A stretch of DNA of 64,000 nucleotides. Source: Halorientalis persicus. GTDB lineage: Archaea > Halobacteriota > Halobacteria > Halobacteriales > Haloarculaceae. Numbering within the stretch: the first letter of the stretch is position 1; each line of letters opens with the position of its first letter. A program made the position numbers and the translations under genes. A model generated the notes under the pieces. It was not told the DNA's origin. It searched no databases and saw only the letters and a program-made list of their open reading frames with translations. This document shows positions 1 through 7,645 of this stretch, one piece after another. Location: contig NZ_FOCX01000005.1 of the NCBI RefSeq assembly GCF_900110215.1, positions 168,391-232,390 of the forward strand. The letters run 5' to 3'.

Positions 1-586
1 CCTCTTTCTTCCCGACTTCCAGGCCGTCGGTGTCTTTCGGCACGAGAAACTGCGTGACACTCGACGGGTCCTCGCGGTCGGTCTTGGCGAACAGGACGAC
101 CACGCCCGAGCGCTCGCCGTTGGTGATCCACTGCTTGGTGCCGTCGATCACGTACTCGTCGCCGTCACGGCGCGCCTCGGTCGTCATCTCCGCGGGGTTC
201 GAGCCGGCGTCGGGTTCCGAGAGCGCGAACGCGCCGACGGGCCGCCCCTCGACCATCTCCGGTAACCAGTCTTCGCGCAGGGACTCGCTGCCGAATTTGC
301 GGATGCAGGAGGTCGCCAGACAGTGGACCGAGAGCGCGGTGGCGACCGCCAGCGCGCCGTGGGCGACGGCTTCGTTGACGACGGCGTAGGTCACGCGGTC
401 GGCGTCGTAGCCGCCGAACTCCTCGGGCACTGTGAGCCCCGTCAGGTCGAGGTCGGCCAGCCCGTCCCAGACGTCCTCCGGGAACTCGCCGGTTTCGTCG
501 GCCTCGCGAGCGACCGGTCGGATCTCTTCGGCGGCGAACTCCTGAACCGTGTCACGGATCGCTTCCTGTTCGGGCGAGAGGTGCAT
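1..586 (-). CDS. acyl-CoA dehydrogenase, N-terminal part (cut by window edge)
   Basis: The reverse strand reads from an ATG at 586 and stays open to the window edge, giving about 195 residues that begin MHLSPEQEAIRDTVQEFAAE. The order of motifs is that of a soluble FAD-dependent acyl-CoA dehydrogenase: the N-terminal helical domain (PEEFGGY), then ALSEPDAGS and the beta-domain phrase KQWITNGERSGV that contacts FAD and substrate. The catalytic glutamate would lie beyond the window. It would oxidise an acyl-CoA to the 2-enoyl-CoA and pass electrons to ETF, whose genes lie at 54624-58805. Chain-length specificity cannot be read from this part. It is the first of three such genes in the window. 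Confidence 0.9.
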   Translation of the reverse strand, partial: MHLSPEQEAIRDTVQEFAAEEIRPVAREADETGEFPEDVWDGLADLDLTGLTVPEEFGGYDADRVTYAVVNEAVAHGALAVATALSVHCLATSCIRKFGSESLREDWLPEMVEGRPVGAFALSEPDAGSNPAEMTTEARRDGDEYVIDGTKQWITNGERSGVVVLFAKTDREDPSSVTQFLVPKDTDGLEVGKKE

Positions 587-640
587 GGCGCTATCTGGTG
601 GGCACGGCACAAAAACGAACGGGACACCACCGTGGGTCGG

Positions 641-1141
641 TCAGGCCTCGGCGAGTTCCACGTCGAGGCGGTCTTCGAGCTTGGAGATGACGGAGCCGCC
701 GACGCCGGCCTGGGTGGCACGGCCCTGTTCGACGGCCAGCAGGTCGGCCTGATCGATGCCGAGTTCGTCGGCGAGTTCTTCGAGCTGGAGGCCGGCGTCC
801 TGGCGGGCGGTGGTGAGTCGCTTGCCGTAGTCGGTGACCAGGTAGGGCAACTGGTCGTCCTCGTAGTCGGTGCCTTCTTCCTCCCAGTGGCTCGGGTCGC
901 CTTTGCGTGCGTCGTCGATGCGAGCGGTGTTCTGGGCCGCGCGGCGCTTGCGGTCGCTGTCGCTTCTGCTGTCGTCGTCGGAACTGTCGCTCGTGTCGTC
1001 ACCGTGCTGTGCGCAGTCCGCGCAGACTTCGAGTTGGGCCCCGGCGACGTTCGCCGTGCGGAGGTCGTCGTCCTCCGCTCCGCAGAGTTCGCAGCTCCCG
1101 CCGGCGTTTCCGCCCGCGCCGCCGGTCGAGTATTTGGCCAT
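641..1141 (-). CDS. MBF1-type zinc-ribbon HTH transcription factor
   Basis: A 166-residue protein starting MAKYSTGGAGG; I chose this ATG over an upstream in-frame one because the preceding 36 residues look non-coding. Residues 14-40 hold two CxxC pairs (CELC and CADC), a zinc ribbon. A charged Ser/Asp/Arg linker follows. Residues about 105-160 form an HTH_3 domain (LTTARQDAGLQLEELADELG...LLAVEQGRATQ). This layout is that of archaeal multiprotein bridging factor 1 homologues, which bind DNA or TBP and the ribosome. It is monocistronic here, downstream of the tRNA-Leu on the opposite strand. Confidence 0.88.
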   Translation of the reverse strand: MAKYSTGGAGGNAGGSCELCGAEDDDLRTANVAGAQLEVCADCAQHGDDTSDSSDDDSRSDSDRKRRAAQNTARIDDARKGDPSHWEEEGTDYEDDQLPYLVTDYGKRLTTARQDAGLQLEELADELGIDQADLLAVEQGRATQAGVGGSVISKLEDRLDVELAEA

Positions 1142-1257
1142 ACGGGCGGTAATAGCTGCCCCGTATTTGAAAGGTCCGTTTCCGACACCGCCCGTGCTCA
1201 CGCACTGCCCCGACTCGGTGAGCCGACCGGGCCGGCTCGCCGTCGGCAAACGAAAGC

Positions 1258-1267
1258 CCTTTTATCC
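1258..1267 (+). promoter_or_regulatory. TATA box of tRNA-Leu(GAG)
   Basis: The AT-rich motif CCTTTTATCC lies in otherwise GC-rich sequence 39-48 nt upstream of the mature tRNA 5' end. That spacing suits an archaeal TATA box with a short 5' leader removed by RNase P. Confidence 0.55.
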
Positions 1268-1305
1268 GGCCACGGATACCGATGGAGTGCAGACAGACTC
1301 ACAGT

Positions 1306-1366
<61 letters not shown>

Positions 1367-1390
<24 letters not shown>

Positions 1391-1493
1391 CTCAACTGCG
1401 GGCGTTGCCCGCGACCAGAGTGCGGGTGCACTCCCCTTGGGACTGCATCCACGCATCATTCCTTTCGGAACAAATCGGTGAGCGACAGCGACG
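1367..1493 (+). repeat. direct repeat copy 1: tRNA 3' end plus flank
   Basis: These 127 nt (the last 24 of tRNA-Leu plus 103 nt of downstream flank) recur at 1790-1916, offset 423 bp. The flank copies differ at only two positions by my alignment. Such a duplication of a tRNA 3' end and its flank is expected from integration or excision of an element, or from unequal recombination. Confidence 0.88.
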
Positions 1494-1573
1494 TACCATT
1501 CGTGAGTGTCCGAACCAGGCCAACGGCCCATCGTTGCGGGCGCTGTCCCGTAGGGGTCCGCCGGTGAGCGGTG

Positions 1574-1598
1574 CGAGGTCGAACACAGTGAGACCTCG
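1574..1598. repeat. hairpin with GAACNNAGTGA loop, copy A
   Basis: A perfect 7-bp stem, CGAGGTC/GACCTCG, encloses loop GAACACAGTGA. It sits where the second tRNA-Leu copy is interrupted. Copies with the same loop and different but still complementary stems follow at 1607 and 1758. Confidence 0.75.
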
Positions 1599-1606
1599 GT
1601 ACGCGA

Positions 1607-1627
1607 GCGGGGAACGAAGTGACCCGC
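1607..1627. repeat. hairpin with GAACNNAGTGA loop, copy B
   Basis: A 5-bp stem, GCGGG/CCCGC, encloses loop GAACGAAGTGA. The stem sequence is unrelated to copy A but pairs fully. Confidence 0.7.
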
Positions 1628-1757
1628 GAGCATCGGTTTGCCGACCGCGAACGCCGTGACGAGCGAAGCGACGTGACGGAAGTTCAAATTTCGGTCCCGC
1701 GCATGAGCGAACGAAGTGAGCGAAGGGCAAGACCGATTTGAACCCTGGAAGTCGCAG

Positions 1758-1778
1758 CGGCCGAACGCAGTGAGGCCG
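1758..1778. repeat. hairpin with GAACNNAGTGA loop, copy C
   Basis: A 5-bp stem, CGGCC/GGCCG, encloses loop GAACGCAGTGA. A fourth loop-like sequence, GAACGAAGTGA at 1709-1719, has only a 2-bp stem (GC/GC). Confidence 0.7.
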
Positions 1779-1789
1779 ACCGTCTTCCA

Positions 1790-1916
1790 CCGGTTCAAAT
1801 CCAGTCCCACGCACTCAACTGCGGGTGTTGCCCGCGACGAGAGTGCGGGTGCACTCCCCTTGGGACTGCATCCACGCATCATTCCTTTCGGAACAAATCG
1901 GTGAGCGACAGCGACG
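1790..1916 (+). repeat. direct repeat copy 2: tRNA 3' remnant plus flank
   Basis: 1790-1813 repeats the T-arm and acceptor 3' strand of tRNA-Leu (one change in the T-stem, CCGG to CCAG). 1814-1916 repeats the 103-nt flank. No tRNA body precedes it, so this is an attachment-site-like remnant rather than a gene. Confidence 0.88.
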
Positions 1917-1960
1917 AGTCCCTCGAAAAAGCACTTGCCGGGCGCCGACACAGGTTGGCA

Positions 1961-2362
1961 ATGGATCGCCCAACGGCCCTCCTTGCACTCTCAGTTACTG
2001 TGCTCCTCCTTTCGGGGTGTACTAGCGCTCCAAGTGGGGACCAACCGCCACGGACGACGGTCGCGCCAGCACAGCTTCCGGACAGTGCGGCGACGGACCG
2101 AGCACTGGCTGCGGAGACGGAGTCCGTTTCGAGTCAGTTGTGGAACGCGAGTTGTCTCGACTACTGGGAGATCGGCCAGTTCACAGCCGAAGCGGAGGCG
2201 ACAGTCACGAACCGAACGAAGCACGGCGTCGTCGTCGACGTTCAGCGGCCCTACTCGTGGGCGAAAGACGGCGGCGTCGCCGATGCGGTCGCGAACGCGC
2301 GTTACCTCGTGACCGAAAACGAGACGATTCGCCGCTCCGGGCCGTCGATCGACCCCTGCTAG
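1961..2362 (+). CDS. small secreted lipoprotein of unknown function
   Basis: From the ATG at 1961 the product is 133 residues, starting MDRPTALLALSVTVLLLSGC. That is a signal peptide with lipobox LSGC, so the mature protein should be lipid-anchored outside the membrane. An upstream in-frame ATG at 1901 would put 20 charged residues before the signal and lies in the repeated flank, so I rejected it. The mature part is Thr/Ala-rich, with several NxT/NxS sequons and a C-terminal cysteine pair candidate (SCLDYWE...DPC). No family was recognised. Confidence 0.65.
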   Translation: MDRPTALLALSVTVLLLSGCTSAPSGDQPPRTTVAPAQLPDSAATDRALAAETESVSSQLWNASCLDYWEIGQFTAEAEATVTNRTKHGVVVDVQRPYSWAKDGGVADAVANARYLVTENETIRRSGPSIDPC

Positions 2363-2417
2363 ATTCCCGTCTCGATCGACCGATTCGGCTCGATCGCTGC
2401 GGGACGGTAACGGGGGT

Positions 2418-3053
2418 CTACTCCTCGGCCTCGTCCTCGTCGATGCCCGGGATGTCCGGCACGTCCCGGTCGTCCGACGCGCTCATCTCGGTCACCTTGA
2501 TCGTTCCCGACACGTCGGAGAAACTCTCTTCGAGGTCGGACATATCGACGCCGACTTGGTCGCGTCGGTCGTCGAGGCGTTGTTTGATCTTCGCGTACTC
2601 GTCGCTGGCCTCGAGTTCCGCGCTGGATTTTTCCTTCTCGAGTGTCGCCTTCTTCGAGACCAGCGCGAGGAACCGACGGAAGTCGTCGTCGTAGGTCGCC
2701 CGCTCTAACATCTCGCTGACGACCTCGTTGAGTTCCTCGCGTTCGATGGGCTTGACGAGGTACTCGTCGAATCCCATGTCGATGATGTCGAAGTCCGGGT
2801 CGACCGCGGTTAGCATGACGACCCGACAGTCGAGCTGGCGGGACTCGATCTCTTCGAGGACGGCGTCGCCGGATACCTCCGGCATCCGCCGGTCGAGCAG
2901 CACCACGTCGACGGTCTCGTCGAGTTCCTCGAGCGCCTCTTTCCCGTTGTAGGCGGTCCGGACGTCGTACTCGTCCGACAGAAACGCCGTATACGTGTTC
3001 GCGATAGCCCTGTTGTCGTCCACGACGAGGACGACCGGAGATCCCTGACTCAT
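2418..3053 (-). CDS. HalX-domain response regulator
   Basis: This 211-residue protein begins with a receiver domain (1-120): acidic pair VVDD, phosphoacceptor Asp54 in VVLLDRRMPE, Thr in MLTAVD and Lys101 in EYLVKP. Residues about 125-190 match the haloarchaeal HalX output domain (DDDFRRFLALVSKKATLEKEKS), a helical segment. The tail is acidic. It has no DNA-binding domain, so it probably signals through protein contacts downstream of a histidine kinase. No cognate kinase is adjacent; the nearest is at 59714. Confidence 0.9.
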   Translation of the reverse strand: MSQGSPVVLVVDDNRAIANTYTAFLSDEYDVRTAYNGKEALEELDETVDVVLLDRRMPEVSGDAVLEEIESRQLDCRVVMLTAVDPDFDIIDMGFDEYLVKPIEREELNEVVSEMLERATYDDDFRRFLALVSKKATLEKEKSSAELEASDEYAKIKQRLDDRRDQVGVDMSDLEESFSDVSGTIKVTEMSASDDRDVPDIPGIDEDEAEE

Positions 3054-3532
3054 CTGTCAATCACGCCGTACTGGCAGGCACCCAACAACACCACGGATTC
3101 GCGAACCATTCTTATTCCTCGTATGACCGCAAGTCAAGAAATAGATTGGGGGAAATACGGGGTCCGAATGAGGTTCCACTCGGTATAGCGGTAATTTTCA
3201 CTGAATTATCCCTGATGTTTCCGGACCCACGACCGCCAGTGACCGACTGCTGACCGGTGCCGGGACGACCCAGTCTGTTATCAGATTAGATAATCGCACG
3301 AGTATCTTTATTACTGGCCTCCCAAGATATACACGTGCTGGCACAGTGGTGATGTACTGACTCACCACCAACCCACCCCACCCACCCCCACACCCACCCT
3401 ACGTTTACCCCCCTTGTCCCCACCCACCCACCCCACACATCCTCCCTCACTCTTTCAGTACCACCAAGTCGCTACGCTATCGTAGGCGATTGGACCGCCG
3501 GTCTTTATCCACCGCGCTCCTAACGGCTGTGT
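3054..3532. other. 479-bp intergenic region with C-rich tract
   Basis: No convincing ORF is present. The left half is less GC-rich and holds promoters of the flanking genes. The right half has a TATA-like CTTTATTAC at 3306-3314, a 7-bp hairpin at 3346-3368 and about 90 nt composed almost only of C, A and T on this strand (3364-3458). Confidence 0.7.
3335..3458 (+). ncRNA. candidate C-rich small RNA
   Basis: A TATA-like CTTTATTAC at 3306-3314 would start transcription near 3335. The transcript would hold hairpin GTGGTGA/TCACCAC (3346-3368, 9-nt loop), then an unstructured run of CCCAC/CCACC repeats with almost no G, ending near a short T-run (CTCTTTCAG). A C-rich single-stranded tail could pair with G-rich mRNA segments. 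It could instead be the 5' region of the protease gene at 3533. Confidence 0.35.
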
Positions 3533-4675
3533 ATGGGTACCGAGCAGTTGACACGGCGGCGATTGCTGGCAGCGGCCACCGGCGTCGCCGCCGGTGTTGC
3601 TGGTTGTAACACCCCGAGATCGGGGACGTCGGATTCGGGTAACGTCTCGAACCCGAACGCGACGGAGTTGCTCAACTCGTCGCCCGAGTCACAGTCAGTC
3701 TACACGGACGTGTACAGACAGACCATCGATTCGGTCGTCCTGATCCGTGTCTACGCGGACTCACGGGGTCGCGTGGGTGAGGGATCCGGATTCGTCTACG
3801 ACGACGGCCGGTACATCGTCACGAACGAACACGTCGTGACCGACACGAGAGGTGCCATCCTCGAACCAGGAACCATCTTCGACGATATTCGCGTCCAGTT
3901 CACCGACGGGCAGTGGCGCACCGCCGGGGTCGTCGGCACCGATGCCTACAGCGACCTCGCCGTCCTCGAGGTACCAGACGTCCCGGACTCGGCGACACCG
4001 CTCTCGCTCATCGGCGGCGAAGTCGCCATCGGGCAGCCAGTTATCGCGATTGGAAATCCGCTCGGCTACACCGGATCGATGACCACGGGTGTGGTCAGCG
4101 GTGTCGACCGGTCCCTGCCCGCACGCAACAACTTCCGCATCCCGGACGCGATCCAGACGGACGCGCCGGTCAACCCAGGTAACAGCGGCGGACCGCTGGT
4201 GACGCTCGACGGCGACGTCGCGGGCGTCATCAACTCCGGCGGCGGCGACAACATCGGCTTCGCCATCTCTGCCGCGCTAACGAACCGTGTCGCCCCGTCA
4301 CTGATCGAGACCGGCGACTATCAACACTCGTTCATGGGTGTCAGCCTCACCAGCGTCACACCGCTGATCGCCCAGGCCGAAGGGCTCTCCGACGCCGACG
4401 GCGTCTACATCGCCGACGTTCGCCCGAACGGGCCCGCCAGCGGCGTCCTCCAGGGATCGACCGAAACCACGACCATCGACGGCGTTGGCGTACCGACCGG
4501 CGGCGACGTGGTCGTCGGGATGGGTGGACAAACGATCCGGAGCCAGGAAGAACTCTCGACCTATCTCGCGCTGGTCACCAGTCCGGGTGACACGATCCCC
4601 GTCGAAGTCATCCGCGACGGGCGTCGCACCACCGTCCAGCTTACACTCGGTGAGCGTCCCGAACCCTACGCCTGA
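3533..4675 (+). CDS. HtrA/DegP-like serine protease, Tat lipoprotein
   Basis: The protein has 380 residues. The N-terminus LTRRRLLAAATGVAAGVAGC is a Tat signal with lipobox Cys25, so it should be folded before export and lipid-anchored. Residues about 55-260 are a trypsin-fold protease domain with triad His100 (TNEHVV), Asp141 (YSDLAVL) and Ser218 (NPGNSGGPL). A single C-terminal PDZ domain (about 270-375; GVYIADVRPNGPASGV) would bind exposed C-termini. It probably degrades or chaperones misfolded extracytoplasmic proteins. It is followed 69 bp later by a membrane gene on the same strand. Confidence 0.92.
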   Translation: MGTEQLTRRRLLAAATGVAAGVAGCNTPRSGTSDSGNVSNPNATELLNSSPESQSVYTDVYRQTIDSVVLIRVYADSRGRVGEGSGFVYDDGRYIVTNEHVVTDTRGAILEPGTIFDDIRVQFTDGQWRTAGVVGTDAYSDLAVLEVPDVPDSATPLSLIGGEVAIGQPVIAIGNPLGYTGSMTTGVVSGVDRSLPARNNFRIPDAIQTDAPVNPGNSGGPLVTLDGDVAGVINSGGGDNIGFAISAALTNRVAPSLIETGDYQHSFMGVSLTSVTPLIAQAEGLSDADGVYIADVRPNGPASGVLQGSTETTTIDGVGVPTGGDVVVGMGGQTIRSQEELSTYLALVTSPGDTIPVEVIRDGRRTTVQLTLGERPEPYA

Positions 4676-4744
4676 GTTGCGGCCGGGGTCGATCGCCCGG
4701 TGCGAACGGAAACGCACATTCCTGTTCGGGACCTGGGTTCGATC

Positions 4745-5305
4745 ATGGAACTGCGCGCGCGAGACCGTGTCCCCGAGTTGACCGGCCTGTTGACCGTCGT
4801 CGCGCTCGCGCTGGTGTTCGGTGCCGTTCTGGGCTGGATCCCCGAGCGAGCGCTCCCCCGGGCCCCGGAGTGGGTCCTCGCCGCCATCCCCCACGTCAAC
4901 GCCGTCGTGAGCGTCCTCGCCATCGCCATCATCCTCGCCGGCTGGCGTGCGATCCGGAACGGGAACGTCGCCCGCCACCGCACCGCGATGATCGCCGGCC
5001 TCGTCCTGTTCGCCACCTTCCTCGCCCTCTATCTCTACCGGGTGAGCCTCGAGGGCCCCTCCGGCTTCCCGGGACCGGCCGCCGTCGAACAGTTCGTCTA
5101 CTTCCCGATCCTCGGTATCCATATGCTCCTGGCTATCGTCTGTATCCCCTTGCTGTTTTACGTCCTCCTGCTGGCGCTGACCCGGCCCGCTGGCGAACTC
5201 TCGGGGACGAACCATCCACGGGTCGGCCGCGTGGCCGCGACGCTATGGCTCGTCTCCTTTGCTCTCGGGACCGTCGTCTACCTGCTGTTGTACGTGCTGT
5301 ACTAG
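4745..5305 (+). CDS. DUF420 family membrane protein
   Basis: I chose ATG 4745 (MELRARDRVP) over an in-frame GTG 45 nt upstream because the family starts just before the first helix. The 186 residues contain five strongly hydrophobic segments. Conserved histidines lie in helix ends (IPHVNAVVSV, ARHRTAMIAG, GIHMLLAI, NHPRVGRVAA), the signature of DUF420. That family is often found with cytochrome oxidase assembly genes and has been proposed to bind haem or copper; no oxidase gene is adjacent here. Confidence 0.82.
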   Translation: MELRARDRVPELTGLLTVVALALVFGAVLGWIPERALPRAPEWVLAAIPHVNAVVSVLAIAIILAGWRAIRNGNVARHRTAMIAGLVLFATFLALYLYRVSLEGPSGFPGPAAVEQFVYFPILGIHMLLAIVCIPLLFYVLLLALTRPAGELSGTNHPRVGRVAATLWLVSFALGTVVYLLLYVLY

Positions 5306-5596
5306 CTGGAACCACCTCGTCGATCCCGCGAACGGGAACCAACCGGCGATCGACTACTGATCGAGCGGATAGACGAGAATCCCCTGTCCGACGGGATCAC
5401 GAGGCCGGCCGAGACGGACGGCGACGAGGGCGATACACGGTCGGCCCGCGTCGAATTGTATCACGTTCACCCGCCCAGACTCGAAGCGGACGGTCTCATC
5501 GAGTGGCGTCAGGGCACCTCAGAGATCGTCAAGGAACCCCGGTTCGAGGAAGCCCGCCCCATCGTCGAACTCGCGGCCGATCACGCGAGCGACTGA
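5306..5596 (+). pseudogene. decayed DUF7344-like regulator fragment
   Basis: The frame from the stop of the DUF420 gene to TGA 5594-5596 is open and encodes LLIERIDENP...VELYHVHPPRLEADGLIEW...EPRFEEARPIVELAADH. This resembles the second half of the haloarchaeal winged-helix family DUF7344, where HHVHLPKLEEAGFIEW is typical. There is no ATG or GTG, and the first recognition helices are missing. It is therefore a remnant rather than an expressed gene. The family match is from memory of conserved motifs. Confidence 0.6.
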
Positions 5597-5626
5597 CTCG
5601 ACAGCTCCGCCCCAGCTCACACAGTC

Positions 5627-5721
5627 GGAGACTCTCCTTGCCGGTCGAGTCTCCCGACTCACGGTTCCCGCTGGTCACCGTTCGTGCAGTCGGCGGCTCT
5701 CTCCCGAGGGGTCGAGCCGCC
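5627..5721. terminator. two tandem hairpins downstream of purF
   Basis: Two perfect 8-bp inverted repeats occur between the regulator remnant and the purF stop: GGAGACTC/GAGTCTCC (5627-5654) and GGCGGCTC/GAGCCGCC (5692-5721). The second ends 2 nt from the purF stop codon. There is no T-run, so this is not a classical archaeal terminator; a role in 3'-end stability is equally possible. Confidence 0.4.
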
Positions 5722-5723
5722 CG

Positions 5724-7169
5724 TCAATCGTCCGCACTCGCAGCCGTCCCGATGGCGGGTCGGTCGACGTCGCGGTCTTTGGCCTCGCCCTCGATGTCGT
5801 AGGGGTACTCCCCCGTGACACAGCCGAGACAGAGATCGGCTTTGGACTTCGAGAGCGCGTCGGCGACCGAGTCGATCGAGAGGTAGGAAAGCGAGTCCGC
5901 GCCGATCTCGTCGCGGATGTCCGCGACGGACTGGTCGGCCGCGATCAACTCCTCGCGGGAGGCCATGTCGATCCCCATGTAACACGGGGCGACGATGGGT
6001 GGCGCGCCGATCCGGACGTGAACCTCCTCCGCGCCAGCGTCGTACAGCAACTGTACCAGTTGATTCGAGGTCGTCCCCCGGACGATGGAGTCGTCGATCA
6101 GTGTCACGGTCTTGCCCTCGACCGTCGACTTGATCGGGTTGAGCTTCAGCCGGACCGCCCGCTCGCGCTCGTCCTGGGTCGGCATGATGAAGGTTCGGCC
6201 GACGTAGCGGTTCTTCATCAGCCCCTCCGCGAACTCGACGCCGTCGGCGTCCGCGTCTTCGTTGGCCGCCTCGGCGTAGCCGGAAGCGAAGGCGCGCCCG
6301 GAGTCGGGCACCGGCATCACCACGTCGGAGTCGATGCCGCTCTCGTCCCAGAGCGCGCGCCCGAGGTCGCGACGCACCTCGTAGACGAGTTCGTCGTCGA
6401 TCACCGAGTCCGGTCGCGCGAAGTAGACGTGCTCGAAGAAGCAATGGGCCGTGTTCTCGGGTTCGACGAGCTGGTAGGTGTCGTAGCCCGTCCCGTCGGC
6501 GTGGAGGACGACGAGTTCGCCCGGCCGCACGTCCCGGATCAACTCGCCGTCCAGCGTGTCGATGGCCGCCGACTCGGAGGCCAGCACGTAGCCGTCTTCG
6601 AGTTCGCCGATACAGAGCGGGCGGTTGCCTTCGGGGTCGCGCACGCCGAGCACGGTGTCGTCGTGCATGATCGTCAGCGAGTACGAGCCGTGGATCCGGC
6701 TCATCGTCCGCTTGACCGCGCGAACGAGATCCTCTTCGAGGAGGTTGCGCGCCAGATCGTGCGCGATGACCTCGGTGTCGCCGTCGGAGGTGAAGGCGTG
6801 GCCGAGTTCGGCCAGCTGGTCGCCCACCTCGTCGGCGTTGACGAGGTTGCCGTTGTGGCTCAGGCCGAGCGAGCCGCTCTTGAACGAGACGGAGAACGGC
6901 TGGGCACAGGAGGCGTTGACACTGCCGGCGGTCGGATACCGGACGTGACCGATCCCCTGTGACCCGTTCAGATCTTCGAGATCACCCTGCTCGAAGGCGT
7001 CGCCGACGAGTCCCATCTCGACGTGGGAGTGCTGTTGAAACCCGTCGTGGGTGACGATGCCGGCCGACTCCTGGCCGCGATGCTGGAGGGCGTACAGAGA
7101 GTAGTAGAGCGGGCGGGCGGCGTCCCGGTCTTCTAGCGATACGCCGACGACGCCGCACTTCTCGTGCAT
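5724..7169 (-). CDS. purF: amidophosphoribosyltransferase
   Basis: This 481-residue enzyme makes phosphoribosylamine from PRPP and glutamine, the first step of purine synthesis. The start MHEKCGVVG leaves a four-residue propeptide before nucleophile Cys5 of the class II glutaminase domain (residues 5-235; QHRGQES, GHVRYPT, LSHNGNLVN). The PRPP loop is VTLIDDSIVRGTTS (354-367). Cys243, Cys396, Cys447 and Cys450 match the four ligands of the structural [4Fe-4S] cluster in Bacillus-type PurF. It is last in the lsm-rpl37e-purF operon, 24 nt after rpl37e. Confidence 0.97.
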   Translation of the reverse strand: MHEKCGVVGVSLEDRDAARPLYYSLYALQHRGQESAGIVTHDGFQQHSHVEMGLVGDAFEQGDLEDLNGSQGIGHVRYPTAGSVNASCAQPFSVSFKSGSLGLSHNGNLVNADEVGDQLAELGHAFTSDGDTEVIAHDLARNLLEEDLVRAVKRTMSRIHGSYSLTIMHDDTVLGVRDPEGNRPLCIGELEDGYVLASESAAIDTLDGELIRDVRPGELVVLHADGTGYDTYQLVEPENTAHCFFEHVYFARPDSVIDDELVYEVRRDLGRALWDESGIDSDVVMPVPDSGRAFASGYAEAANEDADADGVEFAEGLMKNRYVGRTFIMPTQDERERAVRLKLNPIKSTVEGKTVTLIDDSIVRGTTSNQLVQLLYDAGAEEVHVRIGAPPIVAPCYMGIDMASREELIAADQSVADIRDEIGADSLSYLSIDSVADALSKSKADLCLGCVTGEYPYDIEGEAKDRDVDRPAIGTAASADD

Positions 7170-7193
7170 GGTGGGTGGTGGGGTGTCCGTCCG

Positions 7194-7367
7194 TTACTCG
7201 CCCGACTTCTCCTGCCAGGCGTAGTCGCGGCGCTTGGCGGATTTGCCGAACCCGCAGGACGAACAGACTTTCTTTTTCGTGTGATACGACTTCTCGCCAC
7301 ACCGGCGACACTTCGTGTGTGTCGTGGTGTTTTTCTTCCCCTGACTCGGGGTTCCTGCACCAGTCAT
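7194..7367 (-). CDS. rpl37e: 50S ribosomal protein L37e
   Basis: A 57-residue basic protein starting [13 protein letters not shown]. It has the L37e zinc finger [10 protein letters not shown]...CSSCGFG, four cysteines in two CxxC pairs at residues 20-38, and ends [10 protein letters not shown]. It binds 23S rRNA in the large subunit. Its ATG overlaps the stop of the LSm gene by 4 nt (ATGA), implying translational coupling, and purF follows. Confidence 0.96.
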   Translation of the reverse strand: MTGAGTPSQGKKNTTTHTKCRRCGEKSYHTKKKVCSSCGFGKSAKRRDYAWQEKSGE

Positions 7368-7549
7368 GGGTTGATCGAAACCACGTTATCGCCGCGTATA
7401 ATCGTTGTGTCTTCACCTTCCTCGATGACCAGGTTCATGTGCTGGTCGTAGCCGGTGAGTTCACCCTCGTACATCTCGCCCCCTTTCAGTTGGACCGTTA
7501 CACTCGAACCGAGTGCCGCTTCGAGGACATCCAGCGGTCGTCCACTCAT
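7364..7549 (-). CDS. LSm (Sm-like archaeal) RNA-binding protein
   Basis: A 61-residue protein, [20 protein letters not shown]. The Sm1 motif is [23 protein letters not shown] (the MNLV loop contacts uridines) and the Sm2 motif is [12 protein letters not shown]. LSm proteins form heptameric rings that bind U-rich RNA, including tRNA precursors and small RNAs. It is the first gene of the lsm-rpl37e-purF operon, an arrangement known in haloarchaea. Confidence 0.96.
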   Translation of the reverse strand: MSGRPLDVLEAALGSSVTVQLKGGEMYEGELTGYDQHMNLVIEEGEDTTIIRGDNVVSINP

Positions 7550-7645
7550 ACCGAAACCGGGTGCAGACGCACGTATAAACGTACCGCTATTCTAACGCCC
7601 GGAACACTGATCTGTCGGGCTTTGCAGGATCTCAGGGACCTCTCG

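Larger units (their letters stand above)
1515..1703 (+). pseudogene. broken second tRNA-Leu copy
   Basis: 1515-1565 matches the functional tRNA from the D-arm through the variable arm to the 5' side of the T-stem, with changes in the anticodon stem region. The copy then breaks at the T-arm and about 115 nt of hairpin-rich sequence follows. 1682-1703 resumes with GTTCAAATTTCGG and an acceptor-like TCCCGCGCA. The 5' acceptor strand is absent, so no cloverleaf can form. Confidence 0.75.

Noticed and set aside
3364..3458. CRISPR-like array in the CCCAC repeat tract
   Set aside because: The repeats are irregular, 4-6 nt long, and have no spacer structure.
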